A stretch of DNA of 64,000 nt, from the NCBI RefSeq assembly GCF_000321225.1, contig NW_004450401.1, forward strand, positions 4,366,555 through 4,430,554, written 5' to 3'. Under the pieces are notes generated by a model. The model was not told the DNA's origin. It did not search any database and was given only the letters and a program-made list of their open reading frames with translations. The stretch's first letter is position 1. Every line of letters begins with the position of its first letter. The position numbers were made by a program, and so were the translations under genes. Origin of the DNA: Odobenus rosmarus divergens. Lineage: Eukaryota; Chordata; Mammalia; Carnivora; Odobenidae. This document shows, piece after piece, positions 33,776-43,659 of the stretch.

Positions 33776-35293
33776 GACCTCACTAGTTGCTCCTCCTTCC
33801 CTTGACTGAGGTAGACACTGTAGTGTGCCCTATCCCTGGGTTCAGGATGGTCTTCCTCTTGTAGATTCTTAGCCTAGATGATCTCATCCCGATCAATGAT
33901 TTTAATACAATCTATGTGCCAATGACACCAAATCTGTGTCCCTAGTCAGAACTTCTCCCCTGGCCTCCAAACTCAATACAAACAATATACCTTGCATCTC
34001 CAGTTGGCTATTCCATAAGCATCTTAACTTAAAACACCTTCAGAACAGAACTCTTGAATCTTTCTTCCAATCCTGTTCCTCCTCAAGTCTTCTTCATTTC
34101 AATGAATGACAACAACATGCAACCAGTGGCTCAGGCCAAAACGAGGGCATCATTCTTGATTCCTCCCTTTCCCTCACTATCCCCATCCAAGTTCTCAGGA
34201 CTTGATTTTACTTCCTAAATATCTACCAAATCCTTCCAGTATCCCAGCCCACTCCATTCCAAGCTACAATTATTTTTGGTCTGGACTACTGCAGCAACCT
34301 CAAAAAATGATCTCCCTGATTCTACTTTGGTCCTCTTACAGGAAGGTGGCTATACTTCTGGTTTGTTTGGGACAGTTCCAGTTTTTACCTGTTGCTTGAC
34401 ATCCCCTCCAGTCAGCACCCCATTTCATTTGCAAAAGGATTCCCATTTGGATACTGAATTATATGGTCATCTTCCTTACAGTCCTATCTTCTCACAGTAG
34501 CTAAAGTCACCTTTTAAAATATAAATCAGATTATGTCATTCCACTGCCTGAAACCCTTCAAAGATTTATTACATAAGGATGAAATCTGAACTCCTTATTG
34601 TGGTCTACAAGACCCTATATGACGTAGTCCACCTATTTCTAATCTTTTAGGACTCTGTTGTCCACTCATTACATTCCAGCCCCACTGGCCTTTCAATTCC
34701 ACCAATTAGTCATGCCATTTCTACTACCAAGTCTTTGCTTTTGCTGCACCCTTTGCTGCTACCTAATTCCCTTAGATCTTCTCATAACAAATCTGTTCTG
34801 TCATTTTGTTCTCAGATCAAATATTAACTCTTCAGAGAGAGGCCTTCTTTGAAAACACATCTAATGTTCCTAACTCCACTCAAGTTACTATTACATTGTT
34901 CACTTATTTAATAGTCGTTTATTACTTATATTTCCCCCCTAGAATGTAGGCCCGTTGTTACCTTGTTTACCTCTGGTCCCCAGGGTCAGAGCATGTGCTC
35001 AATAAGTATTTACTGAAAGAATGACTCACAACCAAAGAAAAAAATTAAAACCAGGACAGCTCACAGAATTTGACTAACATATCAGCAAAGATTAAAAGAA
35101 CAAAAATGCCTATTTTTCTTTCTAACACTCTGTATATTGTCTGACATTACATTTATGTGATTGTTTATTGTTTGTCTCCCCCTGACTAAAACAGAACCTC
35201 CACAAGGGCAGGGACTTGGTTTTATTCACAGCTGTATTCTTAGCACCTACAAGTACCTGGCATATAGTAAGTGTTCAGTAAATATTTACCAAA
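33776..35293 (+). mobile_element. L2 LINE 3' region, sense (two overlapping 3' ends)
   Basis: 33776-35028 follows the L2 ORF2 3' part and UTR ('tggtctacaagaccctatatg', ending 'gtgctcaataagtatttactg'). A second L2 3' end (35105-35293) closes with 'agtaagtgttcagtaaatattta'. Frames are fully decayed. Confidence 0.75.
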
Positions 35294-35618
35294 AAAAATT
35301 GACAATATCTGGGAGTGACTAGGTAGTGGAGAAAAGAGTATGGTAAGAATATAATTGGCGCACAATTTCTGTAGGAAATTTGGCAATATATATCAAAAGC
35401 TCTCAAAGGTGGCATACCTCTTGACTTTACACTCTCACTTCTAAGAGGAACTTATCTTAAACAAGCAAATGAACAAGGGTACAAAGATTACTTATGAGGG
35501 ACTTTATACTGTGTTGTTTATGACAAAGAAAATTTAGAAATGTCAGCATGATATCCTTTAATAGGAAGTTATAATTATAAATCTGTTCAATGAAATATAT
35601 TAAAAATATTTTGGAGGA

Positions 35619-35772
35619 GGGGCACCTGGGTGGCTCAGGTTATGATCTCAGGGTCCTGGGATCAAGCCCCCGTTGCAGGGAGCCTACTTGTCCCTCTGCC
35701 TCTCCTCCCTGCCCATGCTCTCTTTCTCTCTCTCTCAAATAAATAAGTAAAATCTTTAAAAAAAAAAAAAGT
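35619..35772 (+). mobile_element. Can-SINE, sense, internally deleted
   Basis: The head 'gggcacctgggtggctcag' jumps directly to 'gttatgatctcaggg', losing the segment between the promoter boxes. Confidence 0.9.
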
Positions 35773-35798
35773 TCCTCCTTATTAAAAAAAATATTGGG

Positions 35799-35988
35799 GG
35801 GCGCCTGGGTGACTCAGTCGTTAAGCGTCTGCCTTTGGCTCAGGTCATGATCCCAGGATCCTGGGATCGAGTCCCACATTGGGCTCCCTGCTCGGCGGGA
35901 AGCCTGCTTCTCCCTCTCCTACTCCCTGTTTGTGTTCCTGCTCTCGCTATCTCTCTCTCTCTGTCAAATAAATAAATAAAATCTTTAA
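35799..35988 (+). mobile_element. Can-SINE, sense
   Basis: TSD aaaaaatattgggg both sides (before 35799 and at about 35989-36003). Confidence 0.95.
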
Positions 35989-36076
35989 AAAAAAATATTG
36001 GGGAGGCATGTATTTATTGGTGCAGCAAGAGATAAAAAGTGTATTAAAAGGCAAGCTAAAAAAAACCCACATGTAG

Positions 36077-36266
36077 GAGCGCCTGGGTGGCTCAGTTGGT
36101 TAAGCATCCGTCTCTTGATTTTGGCTCAGGTCATGGTCTCAGGGTCCCAAGATCAAGCCCTGTGTTGGGCTCCTAGTTCAACGTGGAGTCTGCTTGGGAT
36201 TCTCTTCCTCTCCCTCTGCTCCTTCCCCAGCTCTCTCTCTAAAAATAAATAAATAAAATCTTAAAA
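36077..36266 (+). mobile_element. Can-SINE, sense (same-site pair, first)
   Basis: Older head type. Target acccacatg before it and ccccacatg after it, shared with the following SINE. Confidence 0.95.
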
Positions 36267-36280
36267 GAAAACCCCACATG

Positions 36281-36483
36281 GGGCACTTGGGTGGCTCAGT
36301 CGGTTAAGGGTAGGATCTACCTCCGGCTCAGGTCATGATCCCAGGGTCCTGGGATAGAGTCCCGCATCGGGCTCCCTACTCAGCAGGGAGCCTGCTTCTC
36401 CCTCTCCCTCTGCCTGCCGCTCCGCCTGCTTGTGCTCTCTCTCTCGCTCAGTCAAATAAATAAATAAAATCTTTTTAAAAAAA
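36281..36483 (+). mobile_element. Can-SINE, sense (same-site pair, second)
   Basis: Flanked by gaaaaccccacatg at about 36267-36280 and 36487-36500. Confidence 0.95.
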
Positions 36484-36735
36484 TTAGAAAACCCCACATG
36501 TATAGCAAAATTTCATTTTTGCAAAACTACATGGGGAAGACACATACATGGGTATGTATGAATGCACACGGGCATTTACAGATAAAAGTTTGGATGGACA
36601 TACTTCAAAATGTCAACACTAGTTGGTGTTTTTTGGATGGTGAGATTAATGGGAATTTTAATTTTCTTCTACACATATTTCTAAACTTTTTTGTAATTAG
36701 GTCAACAAAAACTATTTGAACATGTTCGGCTTCTA

Positions 36736-38695
36736 TAAATGGGAAACAAAAAGCAATGAAGTATTATGAAAAACATAGACACACCTCATAAACTTAATGA
36801 AGACTGGAGCCTAGGTTTAAAACCAGGAGTTCAGAAATGTTAACTACAGTATTGTAGATGGTTTTCTGATTTCTTGAATTTAAGCAAGTTGTTTTCTCAG
36901 TCAATATTTGTAAAAAAGAAAAAAATAAATAAATAGAACTTGTTTCTTTTATTTCATTGCCTGCCAAGCTTGAGAAAGTCAGGCTTTATTGAAAAATAAC
37001 ACAAAGTGTAGCAAAAGCTATCACTGATACTCGGCATTCTCCTTGCTTGCCTCATTAAAAACCTTCTAATGGTCCTGCGAGGTATCAACATTCTCAAGTG
37101 CAAAAGCTGAGAGAGGTGACAGAACTTGTCAAAGCTCTTGCAGCTGCTATGCGGGAGATCCTGATTTGAAGAGGTCTCCCTGACCGCAGGGTCTTCAGGG
37201 AAAGCTAGACAAAGGAGCTTTAGGCTTTAACCTTGCAAGTCTCTTAATGCCTCTGATCTTTTACATGGTTATCCTACTGCCCTATTTAATTTGCAAGAAT
37301 GATAAAAGGAGAACGAGCCTGGAGTTTTTAAGAAAATTGGAGTAAATATATGGAAAAGCAAGATTTACACTGGGTACTATCAAAAGGCTCAAGATGAAAA
37401 CGCTTGGTTGGGTAGTCATAGGGGAGGGGAGCAGTTTGAGCACACACCCGTATGTGTGTGAAGGGCCACAAGAGACACCACAGACTGGGATAAGGATGAC
37501 ATCTATGCACATGAAGAAGGGAGCCGGGCCAGGATGAGGGAAGTTGGACAGTACCTGGGAGGAAAAGGAGCTGGTAGATGGACAAAGTTTAAGGAGGATT
37601 GAAGAGAAGAAGTAATAGGAAAGAGGAAGAACTAGGAGGAAAGGCAGTTGTGAGTTATTCTGCAGTATGTTTTCCTTCCACCCTTTTTTCTCCCTTTAGT
37701 CTTTTCCTTGCTGATCTCAGTCACAATTCGGCCCTCAGCGCTCTTTTCTACTTGGATGATTACCACATCTCTCCAGTCCTGACTTTTCTCCAGAGTCCCA
37801 GAGTCCTCTCCTTTGAGGTCCAAACTGAACGCAGCATCCCTTCTGCCTCAAGCTTGCTCCTACTCTTGTACTTGCTCTCACTTAATCAAACATCCATTTG
37901 AACTGTTCTCTCTCCTCTCTTCCTTCTTTCTTTCATCCAACAAACATTTACTGTGGGTCTATTACATCTTACACACTGCTATTCACTTACCAAGTTGGCC
38001 CACTTCTACTTTGAAAATCTCTTCTGTCCATCTCATCTAAATTCTTAACTGAGATTTACTGAGAATCCTTCATGCTTGAACCATGGCTACACAGGACTAT
38101 AAGTTAATTGGTTTTGCATGCCATTCATTTTGTAATGACCACCTAGCATTTAGCATTATACCTGGGACACAGAAGGGGCTCGCAGTGGAGACTCAGGGAC
38201 TGCAAACTAGCTGGGATTGGAGGAGCAGAAGCTAGGAGATTTGTCTTGAAGGAGTATTTGCATATGAAGAAAGGTGTCTTCCTTAAATTCTTGGTTACAG
38301 ATCTATACAAATAACACCAGCATGAGAATGCTTTTATTTCTGGGGTGTGGCCATAGGAGGCTGGGAAGACTGCTTAAGTCTGATGTTGAGAGTCTTCTGG
38401 TAGAGAGAAAGCCTGTCCACCTCCCACCCCTTGAATATTCAATAGTCACTTGTTGAATATATCACCTTCCATGAGAGGGACCACGGATGTTGTGTTCTCC
38501 TTAGTATCCCCAGGGCCTAGAACATTTAGCCCACATTAGGGGTTCAGTAAATATCTGTGGAGGATTCTAGAAAGGCAGGAACAGTAAATATTTCATTCAC
38601 CATCTCAGGAAGAAGGACAAAGACTAAGGGGCTCGAGGGAAAAAGAAACAGAGCAAGATATTTCCCTTCCTATTCCTTTAGAGCTTGGTAAATGT
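36736..38695. other. Mostly unassigned intron sequence with small old repeats
   Basis: A reversed MIR lies at about 37060-37170 ('gagaggtgacagaacttgtcaaagctc'). L2/MIR-like 3' ends occur near 38130-38180 and 38490-38560 ('agtatccccagggcctagaac'). 37175-38060 contains 60-100 codon open frames on both strands without domains or splice support. I do not call an exon here. Confidence 0.5.
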
Positions 38696-39323
38696 TTGCT
38701 AAGTGAAATAAATCGCCCTCCTGCACAACTCCAAAATCGGGCCCCTCGCTCGGCTGCCAGGCCCTGGAGCGCGGCCACCATCTGGCTCAGGCTCAGGCCC
38801 GCGCTTCCCTCTTTCCCAGCCCAGGCTCCTGTTACCTCCCTGCACACATCTGTACCCACCACAGGCCAAACAATTACACGCTCCCGCGGCCCTGCCTCGA
38901 GATCCGGGACAGCCCCTAGGACCGCGTCCCTTCAGTCCCCCGCCCCCCACTCCGGGTCCAAGGGAGCCCGCGGCCGGGCCTGAGGCCGCCGCCTGCAGCG
39001 GGCTCCCGCACCCCCAGCCGCAGGCGCGCCAGACGCCGTCCATGTGCTCGGCCGCAGTCGCCAGCCCCGGCCAGCTGAGGCTGGAGCGGGGAGCCCGGGA
39101 GGCCCGGCGGCCGTGGCCCGGGCCAGCGGCGCTCCTCAGGGCGGGAGAGGCCCGCGGACGGCGAGGCGGGAAGCGGCTGCAGCTGTGTGGCGCCAAGGGG
39201 CGGGAGGCGGGGGTGCAAGGGACAGCGGGCCAAGCCGGGGCTGGGGGGAGAGGGAAGCGCGCGAAGATGCGGGCGGCACTCCAGTCGCGGCGGGGCTTGG
39301 CGAGCGGCGGCTCGCTCACTCAC

Positions 39324-39452
39324 CACAGTCCGGCGGGGCAGCGCTCCGGGGGTCCGGGACAGGGCCCGGCGGAGCCTTCGCGCCCTGCCCGAGCGGGCCC
39401 CCCCGGAACTCTCGGAGCCGCTGTCGTCCGAGATCACGATGAAGTCCTCCAT
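39324..39452 (-). CDS. SIMC1: SIMC1 coding exon 1 (N-terminal 43 codons, partial gene)
   Basis: The start codon (39452-39450) sits in a strong context (GCAGCC before ATG, G after). Forty-three codons follow and end at Val (GTG, 39326-39324), directly before a consensus GTGAGT donor, so the intron is phase 0. The peptide begins [15 protein letters not shown] and ends in an Arg-rich stretch ([20 protein letters not shown]). Residues 4-14 form a hydrophobic core (FIVI) followed by Ser, Asp and Glu, the layout of a SUMO-interacting motif. From memory this matches the N-terminus of SIMC1/PLEIAD. That protein is described as having SUMO-interacting motifs, binding calpain-3, and pairing with SLF2 to direct the SMC5/6 complex. 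The gene reads toward lower coordinates. No continuation exon was found in 1-39323, so the rest probably lies outside the window. The gene name is recall, not a search. Exon status itself is strong: CpG island, Kozak context, donor and a coherent peptide. Confidence 0.8.
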
Positions 39453-39549
39453 GGCTGCGGGCCCCGGCCGAGGCAGCGCGCGGGCGGCCGGCGACCCGGG
39501 CGGCGGCGGCGACTTCGGTTCCTGCTGCTGAGGCGGCGCCGGCGACGGT

Positions 39550-39567
39550 GGCGGCGGCGGCGGCGGC
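39550..39567 (-). repeat. (GCC)6 trinucleotide run in the probable 5' leader
   Basis: Six perfect GGC units on the plus strand read as (GCC)6 on the gene strand, about 100 bp upstream of the start codon. The run is flanked by imperfect units. Whether it is transcribed depends on the unknown start site. Confidence 0.8.
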
Positions 39568-39616
39568 GACGACAACCGGAGCCATCACCCCCCCGAGCCC
39601 CGCCCCCGCCAGCCGG

Positions 39617-39633
39617 CCCCGCCCCGCCCCGCC
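39617..39633 (-). promoter_or_regulatory. Overlapping GC boxes (Sp1-type) upstream of the exon
   Basis: Tandem CCCCGCC units give overlapping GGGGCGGGG motifs on the gene strand, about 165-180 bp upstream of the start codon. No TATA box or CCAAT box was seen nearby. This fits a CpG-island promoter with dispersed starts. The transcription start itself cannot be placed from sequence. Confidence 0.6.
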
Positions 39634-40039
39634 TCGCTCCTCCTGAGCCTGCCCCCCGGCGGCGGGCGGCGGGCAGCGGGCAGCGGGCGGCCGGGTTAGG
39701 GCCGCGGGCGCTGTGCTAGGCGGGGCCAGGGGACACTCGTCCTCCCTTCCTAGGGAGGAAAAAAGGAGAGAGAAAAATCGAGTCGCAGCCGGCTTGGGCC
39801 GGTGTTGCGGGCGTGTTTGTGTGACGCTGAGACTGCGAGGGCTTCCGCACCTGTTTCCAACCGACCCAAGTGTGAAGTGAGGTGTGAACAGGGCTCTGAC
39901 TGAGCCCGCGTCCACTAACTGCTCTTGAGGGGAGGGACCTGGCCTCTGACAGACGGGGTGGAGGAGCCCCGGACTGACTGAGGGTAGGTGGCCTGGCCTG
40001 TGGCCAAGTGGGGCACAGAGGCCCCACTTCCTTGTGCAC

Positions 40040-40215
40040 ATGTGCAGTACGTCTGTAGGATAAATTCCTAGAAGTGGAATTACTGGGTCAAAGGTGATGT
40101 TTCTGCTGTTTCGATAAATGATGCCAAATTACTCCTAAGTTGTACCAATTGGCAGTTTCACCAACAATCTGTGTCACTCAGGAATTTACACTGTGAGATT
40201 TAGACACTTGTACAG
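40040..40215 (-). mobile_element. Old L1 3' UTR fragment, antisense, next to the CpG island
   Basis: 'ggataaattcctagaagtgg' and 'gtaccaattggcagtttcacc' are L1M 3' words in reverse. It marks the upstream limit of the gene-associated sequence. Confidence 0.75.
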
Positions 40216-40560
40216 TTGGTAGCAGGATCAGAAACTTGAAAAAATGCACAATGAGAAGCCATGAGGTAGCACATGCCAGGAATAATTAGATGTTATGAAT
40301 GAGCAAAGCTATAAAGGTAAACAGAAAGATATACCCCATAGAGGGAGAAGTGGTAGGTGTAGTTGGCTGGTTGTAGTGTAGGAACATTAAAATCAAGGTA
40401 GGATCTGTGTTATGATAAGTGTGGGTTATTGACAAAAATCCTGTTGCTCATGCTCCAGCAACTTGGTATATGTGTTGACAGGTCCAATGGGAAATTGTAT
40501 TTATCCGAAGAGGGATTGTTTCCCAAAGGAATGGTTGTCAGGTGCTACCTAAGCACTGTC
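40216..40560. other. No gene or repeat recognised
   Basis: Ordinary composition, no long open frame and no known motif seen. Confidence 0.5.
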
Positions 40561-40564
40561 TAGT

Positions 40565-40753
40565 GCAGTGATTCTCAAACTTTAGAGAGCATCACCATCA
40601 CCAAGAAGACTTGTTCAAACACCGATTGCTGGGCCCCACCCCAGAGTTTCTAAATCTGGGGTAGGTCTGTATGAGCCTCTGAATTTGTATTTCTGAAATT
40701 TCCCAGGTAATGTTGATGCTGCTATTCTGGGGACCATGCATTGAAAACCACTG
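40565..40753 (+). mobile_element. MER5A (hAT-Charlie MITE)
   Basis: Near-complete: 'cagtgattctcaaacttta' at the left, 'gattgctgggccccacccca' inside, 'ttgaaaaccactg' at the right. The ends form the expected imperfect inverted repeat. Confidence 0.9.
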
Positions 40754-40895
40754 GTCTGGTGGGCGAGGAGTCTACGGCCAATGGATTTCAGAAGTTCTGG
40801 TCAAACTGCTAAAATCATCCCTGTTGTGAAGGGATTCATTAAGTTGTCTTCACCAAATGCCATTAGGCATTTGGTTTATTTAACTCCCTGTTTCT

Positions 40896-41084
40896 TTTTT
40901 ATTTTCTCAAGGTTTTATTTATTTGAGAGAGAGAGAGTGAGAGCATGAGAGGGGGAGAGGGTCAGAGGGAGAAGCAGACTCCCCGCCAAGCGGGGAGCCT
41001 GACTCGGGACTTGATCCTGGGACTCCAGGATCATGACCTGAGCTGAAGGCAGCCGCTCAACCAACTGAGCCACCCAGGCGCCCC
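40896..41084 (-). mobile_element. Can-SINE, antisense
   Basis: Perfect 15-bp TSD taactccctgtttct at 40881-40895 and 41085-41099. Confidence 0.95.
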
Positions 41085-41149
41085 TAACTCCCTGTTTCTG
41101 GAAACACCGTCTTCTCAAGGCTTCTGTGACTCTGCACCTCTCTTACTTT

Positions 41150-41780
41150 TCAGTCTTCTTAGATGACTCCTGATCCTCTACTCACTCCTTAAATCTTGAT
41201 GTTCCTCAGAGGTCTGACATAGGCCACCTTCACACACCTCTTCCTACACAATGTCAACTATTCCTGTGGCTTTAAATGATATTTTTCATGCCGATGACTC
41301 CCTAGGTTTATCTCTAGCCCTGTCCTCAAAGCTCCAGATATATGTATCCAAATGTGTATCAAACCTCAGAGGCATCTCAAGTTGAATATGTCTAAAACCG
41401 AATCCCTGTCCCCTCAAATAAAAGCCTGCTTCTTCTTCTCTGTTCCTTATCTCAATGAATGGTGGTACTACCAGCCAGCAAATGCTCAAGTGAGAAATCT
41501 GAGCATGATGCCTGATTTCTACTTCTTTCTCACCAACAAGTCCTGTCTCTTTTTATCTCCTAAATATTTTTTGCACCCTTTCACTTATTTTGGCCTCTAC
41601 TGTTATGACTTTAGGCAAGCTAAGACCACCTCTGGCCCAGCCTACTATAGCAGCCTCCTATCTCATCTTCCTGCATCTATTCTTGCCCTCTTTCCTTCCT
41701 TTTCCCACATTCAGCCAAAGTGATTTTTAAGAGATTATGTAATCAAACCGCCTTTAGTGGCTTCCTAATAACACTATGTC
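41150..41780 (+). mobile_element. L2 LINE ORF2 3' region, sense
   Basis: 'gccgatgactccctaggtttat', 'ggcatctcaagttgaatatg' and 'tatagcagcctcctatctcat' follow L2 ORF2 in order. A 123-codon open frame (41352-41723) is a chance remnant of it. Confidence 0.7.
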
Positions 41781-41781
41781 T

Positions 41782-42170
41782 TAGTTGGCTTAGGCTGCCA
41801 TAACAAAATGACATGGTCGGGTTACTTAATAGAAATTTATTTTCTCACAGTTCTGGAGGCTGGGGAGTCCAAGATCAAGGTGCTGGCCAATTTGGTTCCT
41901 CTCTCTTTGGGTTGCAGATTTCTTGTTATATCCTCACATGGTCTTTCCCCAGTGGGTGCATGCAGGGAGAAAGAGGGGAGGGAGGGAGGGAGAGAGGGGG
42001 AGAGAGAGAGAGAAAGAGAGAGAGCTCTCTTCTTTATAAGGCCACTAATCCCAGCATGAGGGCCCCATCTACATGTCTAATCTAACCTTAATTACCTCTT
42101 GAAGACCCCATCTCCAAATATCATCACATTGGGGGTTAGAATTTTAGGGGAACACAAACATAACACTATA
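41782..42170 (-). mobile_element. MaLR-type solo LTR, antisense, with GA microsatellite
   Basis: 'ggctgccataacaaaatgac', 'ttctcacagttctggaggctg' and 'gaccccatctccaaatatc' are MaLR LTR words in reverse. A GGGA/GA run at 41968-42026 has expanded inside it. Confidence 0.8.
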
Positions 42171-42590
42171 AACTTTTAAATATAAAGATTATATATATAC
42201 ACATATATATAAGTTAAGTGTTATATTTATATATAGTAAATATATGATTTCACTGTAAGTAAATTTTACCCTAAAAAAAAAGGGAAAAAATTTTGAACTC
42301 TATGATATGTATGCTATAGTGAAGGGATGAAGTATACTGATGTTTTTAAGTTACTTTGAAATGCATCAAAAATAAGATAGGTGAATGTGTGGATGGATAG
42401 ATATAGATAAAGCAAATATAATAAAATGTTAACATTGTCAAATCTGCATGGTAATATATAGATGTTTACTTTAACTTTAATGTAAATTTGAATGTTTTCA
42501 TATTATGTTGAGAAAAAATTTAAAATTAAGAGAGTGAATTATGATTTTCCCACAATTTTAAAAAGTTTTTTTTAAAAAAAAGGAGAGAGA
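42171..42590 (+). mobile_element. Probable old L1 3' UTR, sense, AT-rich
   Basis: 'actttgaaatgcatcaaaaataagat' followed by 'gataaagcaaatataataaaatg' resembles an L1M 3' end. (TA)n simple sequence at 42190-42235. Confidence 0.5.
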
Positions 42591-42592
42591 AG

Positions 42593-42771
42593 AGGCATCT
42601 GGCTGGCTCAGTCGGTTAAGCGTCTGCCTTCGGCTCAGGTCATGATCCCAGGGTCCTGGGATTGAGCCCTGCATCAGGCTCCCTGCACAGTGGAGAGCCT
42701 GCTTCTCCCTCTCCCTCTGCTGCTTGCTCTGCTTGTTCTCCCCTGCCCCGTCAAATAAATAAAATATTTTT
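42593..42771 (+). mobile_element. Can-SINE, sense
   Basis: TSD of 18 bp, aaaaaaggagagagaaga, directly before 42593 and again at about 42772-42789. Confidence 0.95.
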
Positions 42772-42967
42772 AAAAAAGGAGAGAGAAGATTATAATGAAA
42801 CCTGTGTGCCCATCGTCCAGCTTCAAGAATGATCAATCTTATTCCACTTATATTCTCACCCACTCTCTCACCCCTACCTTCCTGAATTATTTTAAAGTAA
42901 ATCCAAGACATTACACTGTTTATTCTAGAGATATTTCAGTTTGTATCTTTAAAAGATAAGGAATCTT

Positions 42968-43161
42968 GGGGCGCCTGCGTGGCTCAGTCGTTAAGTGTCT
43001 GCCTTCGGCTCAGGTCATGATCCCAGGGTCCTGGGATGGAGCCCCGCATCCGGCTCCCTGCTCCGTGGGAGGCCTGCTTCTCCCTCTCCCACTCCCTCTG
43101 CTTGTGTTCCCTCTCTCGCTGTGTCTCTGTCAGATGAACAAGTGAAATTTAAAAAAAAAAA
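42968..43161 (+). mobile_element. Can-SINE, sense
   Basis: TSD aaaagataaggaatctt (42951-42967) and aaaagataaggaatttt (43162-43178). Confidence 0.95.
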
Positions 43162-43454
43162 AAAAGATAAGGAATTTTCATTTAACGATTTGTCAAGCAC
43201 ATATGCTGTACTCAAGGGGTACATTAGTGAACAAGGTAGACATAGTCTCTGGTTTCTGGTGATTATAGTTTATAAGGAAGACAAACAATAAACTAATAAA
43301 TAATTATAAATTATGACAATAACCCGTTTGAGAAATCTTAACTTGTAAGATATAAATATGAAACAATTTTATTGTTTCTCCAATAACCATTACCACTGTC
43401 TCTAGAAATCCTCTTGGTCTCTGACAGTGAATTCCCTTAAAAATATCCTACTCT

Positions 43455-43647
43455 AGGGGCACCTGGGTGGCTCAGTTGGTTAAGCATCCAACTCTTGATT
43501 TTGGCTTAGGTCATGATCTCAGGGTCATGGGATCTAACCCCACGTGGGGCTCTGCAGTCAGCTCAGGGTCTGCTTGTCCCTCTCCCTCCCCCTCTGCGCC
43601 ACCCCTGTGGTATCTCTCTCAAATAAATAAAATCTTAAAAAAAAAAA
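43455..43647 (+). mobile_element. Can-SINE, sense, older head type
   Basis: 'aagcatccaactcttgattttgg' variant. The flanks aatatcctactcta and aatatcctacttt are a TSD. Confidence 0.95.
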
Positions 43648-43659
43648 AGAATATCCTAC

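Larger units (their letters stand above)
35294..36735 (+). mobile_element. Old L1 3' UTR, sense, interrupted by four SINEs
   Basis: L1 pieces are 35294-35618, 35773-35797, 35991-36074 and 36484-36735. They join in order across the SINEs. The end part ('tggtgagattaatgggaatttt') is the usual L1M 3' tail. Confidence 0.65.
1..39323 (-). other. Presumed SIMC1 intron 1 (repeat-filled)
   Basis: This is inferred from the donor at 39323 and the absence of any recognisable second exon. I looked on the minus strand for a frame continuing with the hydrophobic and acidic SIM-type sequence expected of SIMC1 and found none. Nearly all of the span is assigned to transposable elements listed separately. If a diverged exon 2 lies inside, this span is too long. 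Confidence 0.5.
39324..39585 (-). other. Upstream out-of-frame ATG overlapping the SIMC1 start
   Basis: An ATG at 39585-39583 (G at -3, G at +4) opens a frame rich in Val and Ala (encoded by the GCC run). It is offset from the MEDF frame, passes over the MEDF start codon and is still open at the splice donor (87 codons). In the MEDF frame itself there is an in-frame stop at 39587-39585 and no earlier ATG. If transcripts begin above 39585 this is an overlapping upstream ORF; otherwise it is not in the mRNA. Confidence 0.5.
38700..39790. promoter_or_regulatory. CpG island spanning the SIMC1 promoter, exon 1 and start of intron 1
   Basis: CpG dinucleotides and G+C are dense here and drop sharply on both sides into AT-rich, repeat-filled DNA. 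No SINE or L1 piece interrupts the island. It covers the minus-strand start codon and splice donor, the usual layout of a constitutive TATA-less mammalian promoter. An old L1 remnant begins about 250 bp beyond its upstream edge. Long open frames occur on both strands inside it but are expected from stop-poor GC-rich sequence. Confidence 0.9.

Noticed and set aside
35619..36483. Regularly spaced repeats resembling a CRISPR-like array
   Set aside because: Units are four separate SINEs of about 190 bp in a mammalian genome, each with its own tail and target duplication.
38916..39323. Continuation of the SIMC1 frame beyond Val43
   Set aside because: A GTGAGT donor follows directly, and the downstream residues ([12 protein letters not shown] onward) are low-complexity GC-driven sequence.
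1..39323. A second SIMC1 exon
   Set aside because: I looked for the reverse of codons for a D-F-I-D-L-T type SIM and for any non-repeat minus-strand frame with acceptor and donor. Candidate 'atgaaatc' words (2552, 5431, 17702, 34580) all lie in L1 or L2.
39453..39575. A Pro-rich N-terminal extension of the SIMC1 frame
   Set aside because: The apparent start is TTG, not ATG, and an in-frame stop lies at 39587-39585. The first in-frame ATG is 39452.
39042..39719. 225-codon plus-strand open frame rich in Arg, Gly, Ala and Pro across the CpG island
   Set aside because: GC-rich DNA has few stop codons. There is no domain, the frame is opposite to a well-supported exon, and similar long frames occur in all six readings here.
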